64,000 nucleotides of DNA, from NCBI RefSeq assembly GCF_007655255.1, contig NZ_VMYE01000008.1, positions 1 to 64,000 of the forward strand, in the 5' to 3' direction. The stretch comes from Extensimonas perlucida. Its GTDB lineage: Bacteria > Pseudomonadota > Gammaproteobacteria > Burkholderiales > Burkholderiaceae_C. Below the pieces are notes generated by a model. It did no database searches, had not been told where the DNA came from, and saw only the letters and a program-made list of their open reading frames with translations. Positions 63,092 to 64,000 of the stretch are shown here, in pieces (the stretch's first letter is position 1; every line of letters begins with the position of its first letter). Made by a program: the position numbers and the translations under genes.

Positions 63092-63787
63092 ATGTCATTG
63101 CTGTCGGTATTCAAAGGCTGGCTGGGGGAAGCGCAGGGAGCGGTGGCGCACACCCTGTTCCTGGACGACAAGATCTATCACTCGATCAACAACGTGACGA
63201 TTCCGACGGCCAACGGCACCACGCAAATCGATCACGTCATCGTCTCGCGCTTCGGGCTTTTTGTCGTCGAGACCAAGAACATGAAGGGCTGGATCTTCGG
63301 CGACGAGCACAGCAAGCAGTGGACCCAGAGCCTCTTCGGCAAAAAGCATCGCTTCCAAAATCCGCTGCACCAGAATTACCGGCACACCAAGGCGCTGGCT
63401 GACTTCCTGGGGATCGATCACGACAAACTGCATTCGGTGGTGATGTTCTGGGGTGAGGCTGAACTGAAAACCCCGATGCCGCCAAACGTGATGACCAAGG
63501 GCTACGCGACCTACATCAAGAGCAAGCAGACCGTGCTGTTCTCGGATGAGGAAGTCGCCCAGCTGATCGAGGCGCTGCGCACCGGGATGTTGCCCAAGAC
63601 CTGGGCCACCCGGAACGCGCACATCGCGTCATTGCAGCAGCGCCATAGCAGCACGACAACCTGCCCGAAATGCGGTGGGTCACTGATTCAGCGCACAGCC
63701 AAATCAGGCTCCAATGCAGGACGCCCCTTCCTCGGTTGCGCCAACTTCCCCAAGTGCCGCCACACCGCTGCCGTCACTGAGGCGTGA
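63092..63787 (+). CDS. NERD-domain nuclease-like protein with zinc ribbon
   Basis: A 231-residue protein. The NERD domain (residues about 10-130) has TQIDHVIVSRFGLFVVETKN, with the Asp, Glu and Lys of the nuclease-like core. A topoisomerase-type C4 zinc ribbon is at the end (CPKCGG followed by GCANFPKCRH). NERD proteins are thought to act on DNA, often in mobile elements. GGGAGAG precedes the ATG. Confidence 0.88.
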   Translation: MSLLSVFKGWLGEAQGAVAHTLFLDDKIYHSINNVTIPTANGTTQIDHVIVSRFGLFVVETKNMKGWIFGDEHSKQWTQSLFGKKHRFQNPLHQNYRHTKALADFLGIDHDKLHSVVMFWGEAELKTPMPPNVMTKGYATYIKSKQTVLFSDEEVAQLIEALRTGMLPKTWATRNAHIASLQQRHSSTTTCPKCGGSLIQRTAKSGSNAGRPFLGCANFPKCRHTAAVTEA

Positions 63788-64000
63788 CGATTCTCCGGGG
63801 TCAGCGCCAACGAGGTCATCGAATCGAACGCCATCGGCCTCACGCACTGCCTGCGCTCCAGCGTAGTCCTGCCACCTGCGAACAATGGTGTCCACGTACT
63901 TGGGATCGAGCTCAATCAACCTCGCCTGACGACCAGACTTCTCAGCGGCGATCAGCGTGGTGCCAGAGCCGCCGAAGGGATCGAGTACCACATCACCGGG
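63704..64000 (-). CDS. Site-specific DNA methyltransferase, C-terminal part
   Basis: The frame runs off the right edge. It contains the SAM-binding motif LDPFGGSGTTLIAAEKSG followed by LIELDPKYVDTIVRRW, characteristic of N4/N6-type phage and restriction methyltransferases. The catalytic D/N-PPY motif must lie outside. The last 28 codons overlap the end of the NERD gene on the opposite strand. Confidence 0.85.
   Translation of the reverse strand, partial: PGDVVLDPFGGSGTTLIAAEKSGRQARLIELDPKYVDTIVRRWQDYAGAQAVREADGVRFDDLVGADPGESSRLSDGSGVAALGEVGATEEGASCIGA

Larger units (their letters stand above)
31276..64000. mobile_element. Prophage with lambda-like head and P2-like contractile tail
   Basis: From the tyrosine integrase to the right edge the genes form a temperate phage: integrase, lysis cassette, P2-type tail and baseplate genes, lambda-type head genes, terminase and a rightward set of small early-type genes. 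Structural genes are all leftward. The left boundary is placed at the integrase and the exact attachment site was not identified. The right end lies beyond the window or near its edge. No frameshifted structural gene was seen, so the virion genes could be functional. Confidence 0.85.

Overview
The window looks like a piece of a GC-rich betaproteobacterial chromosome, most likely order Burkholderiales and perhaps family Comamonadaceae. The evidence is the str operon (rpsL-rpsG-fusA), the rpmH-rnpA-yidD-yidC-mnmE block, a GTP-type PEP carboxykinase and the overall codon use. This placement is inferred from gene content and order; no 16S rRNA gene is present.

Bases 1 to about 24,300 are ordinary backbone. 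They hold the str operon on the minus strand, a MaoC-like hydratase, proC, ubiA, a CYTH-CHAD protein, dps, a PPK2 kinase, an alcohol dehydrogenase with an alpha/beta hydrolase, a phosphoribosyltransferase, an erythromycin-esterase-like protein, a universal stress protein, a metallophosphoesterase, pckG, queC, the rpmH-to-mnmE block and a ParE/ParD-type toxin-antitoxin pair. Three copies of a small non-coding element with about 20-bp terminal inverted repeats (CTAGGAGCCTGTCGGACTTTGG type) sit between these genes. One of them has cut into a small lipoprotein-like gene.

Bases 24,400 to 31,200 are an accessory segment. It carries a REP-associated (HUH) transposase with a tandem duplication of its 5' end, a methyltransferase gene cut short by that duplication, a large RTX/S-layer-like repeat protein gene without a visible start or N-terminus, a secreted-type trypsin-like protease with a Calx-beta domain, and a small XRE regulator.

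Bases 31,276 to the right edge are a prophage, or most of one. It has a tyrosine integrase, an AbiE-type abortive-infection/toxin-antitoxin pair, a lysis cassette, P2-like contractile-tail genes (D, X, U, T, E/E', FII, FI, fibres, I, J, W, V) and lambda-like head genes (FII, E, D, C with nested Nu3, B, W, A). The late genes all read leftward. The right part reads mostly rightward and holds small unknown genes, each transcription unit headed by a copy of a structured repeat 67-69 nt before the start codon, followed by a NERD nuclease-like protein and a truncated DNA methyltransferase at the edge. No lysogeny repressor or small terminase subunit was recognised; they may lie beyond the right edge.
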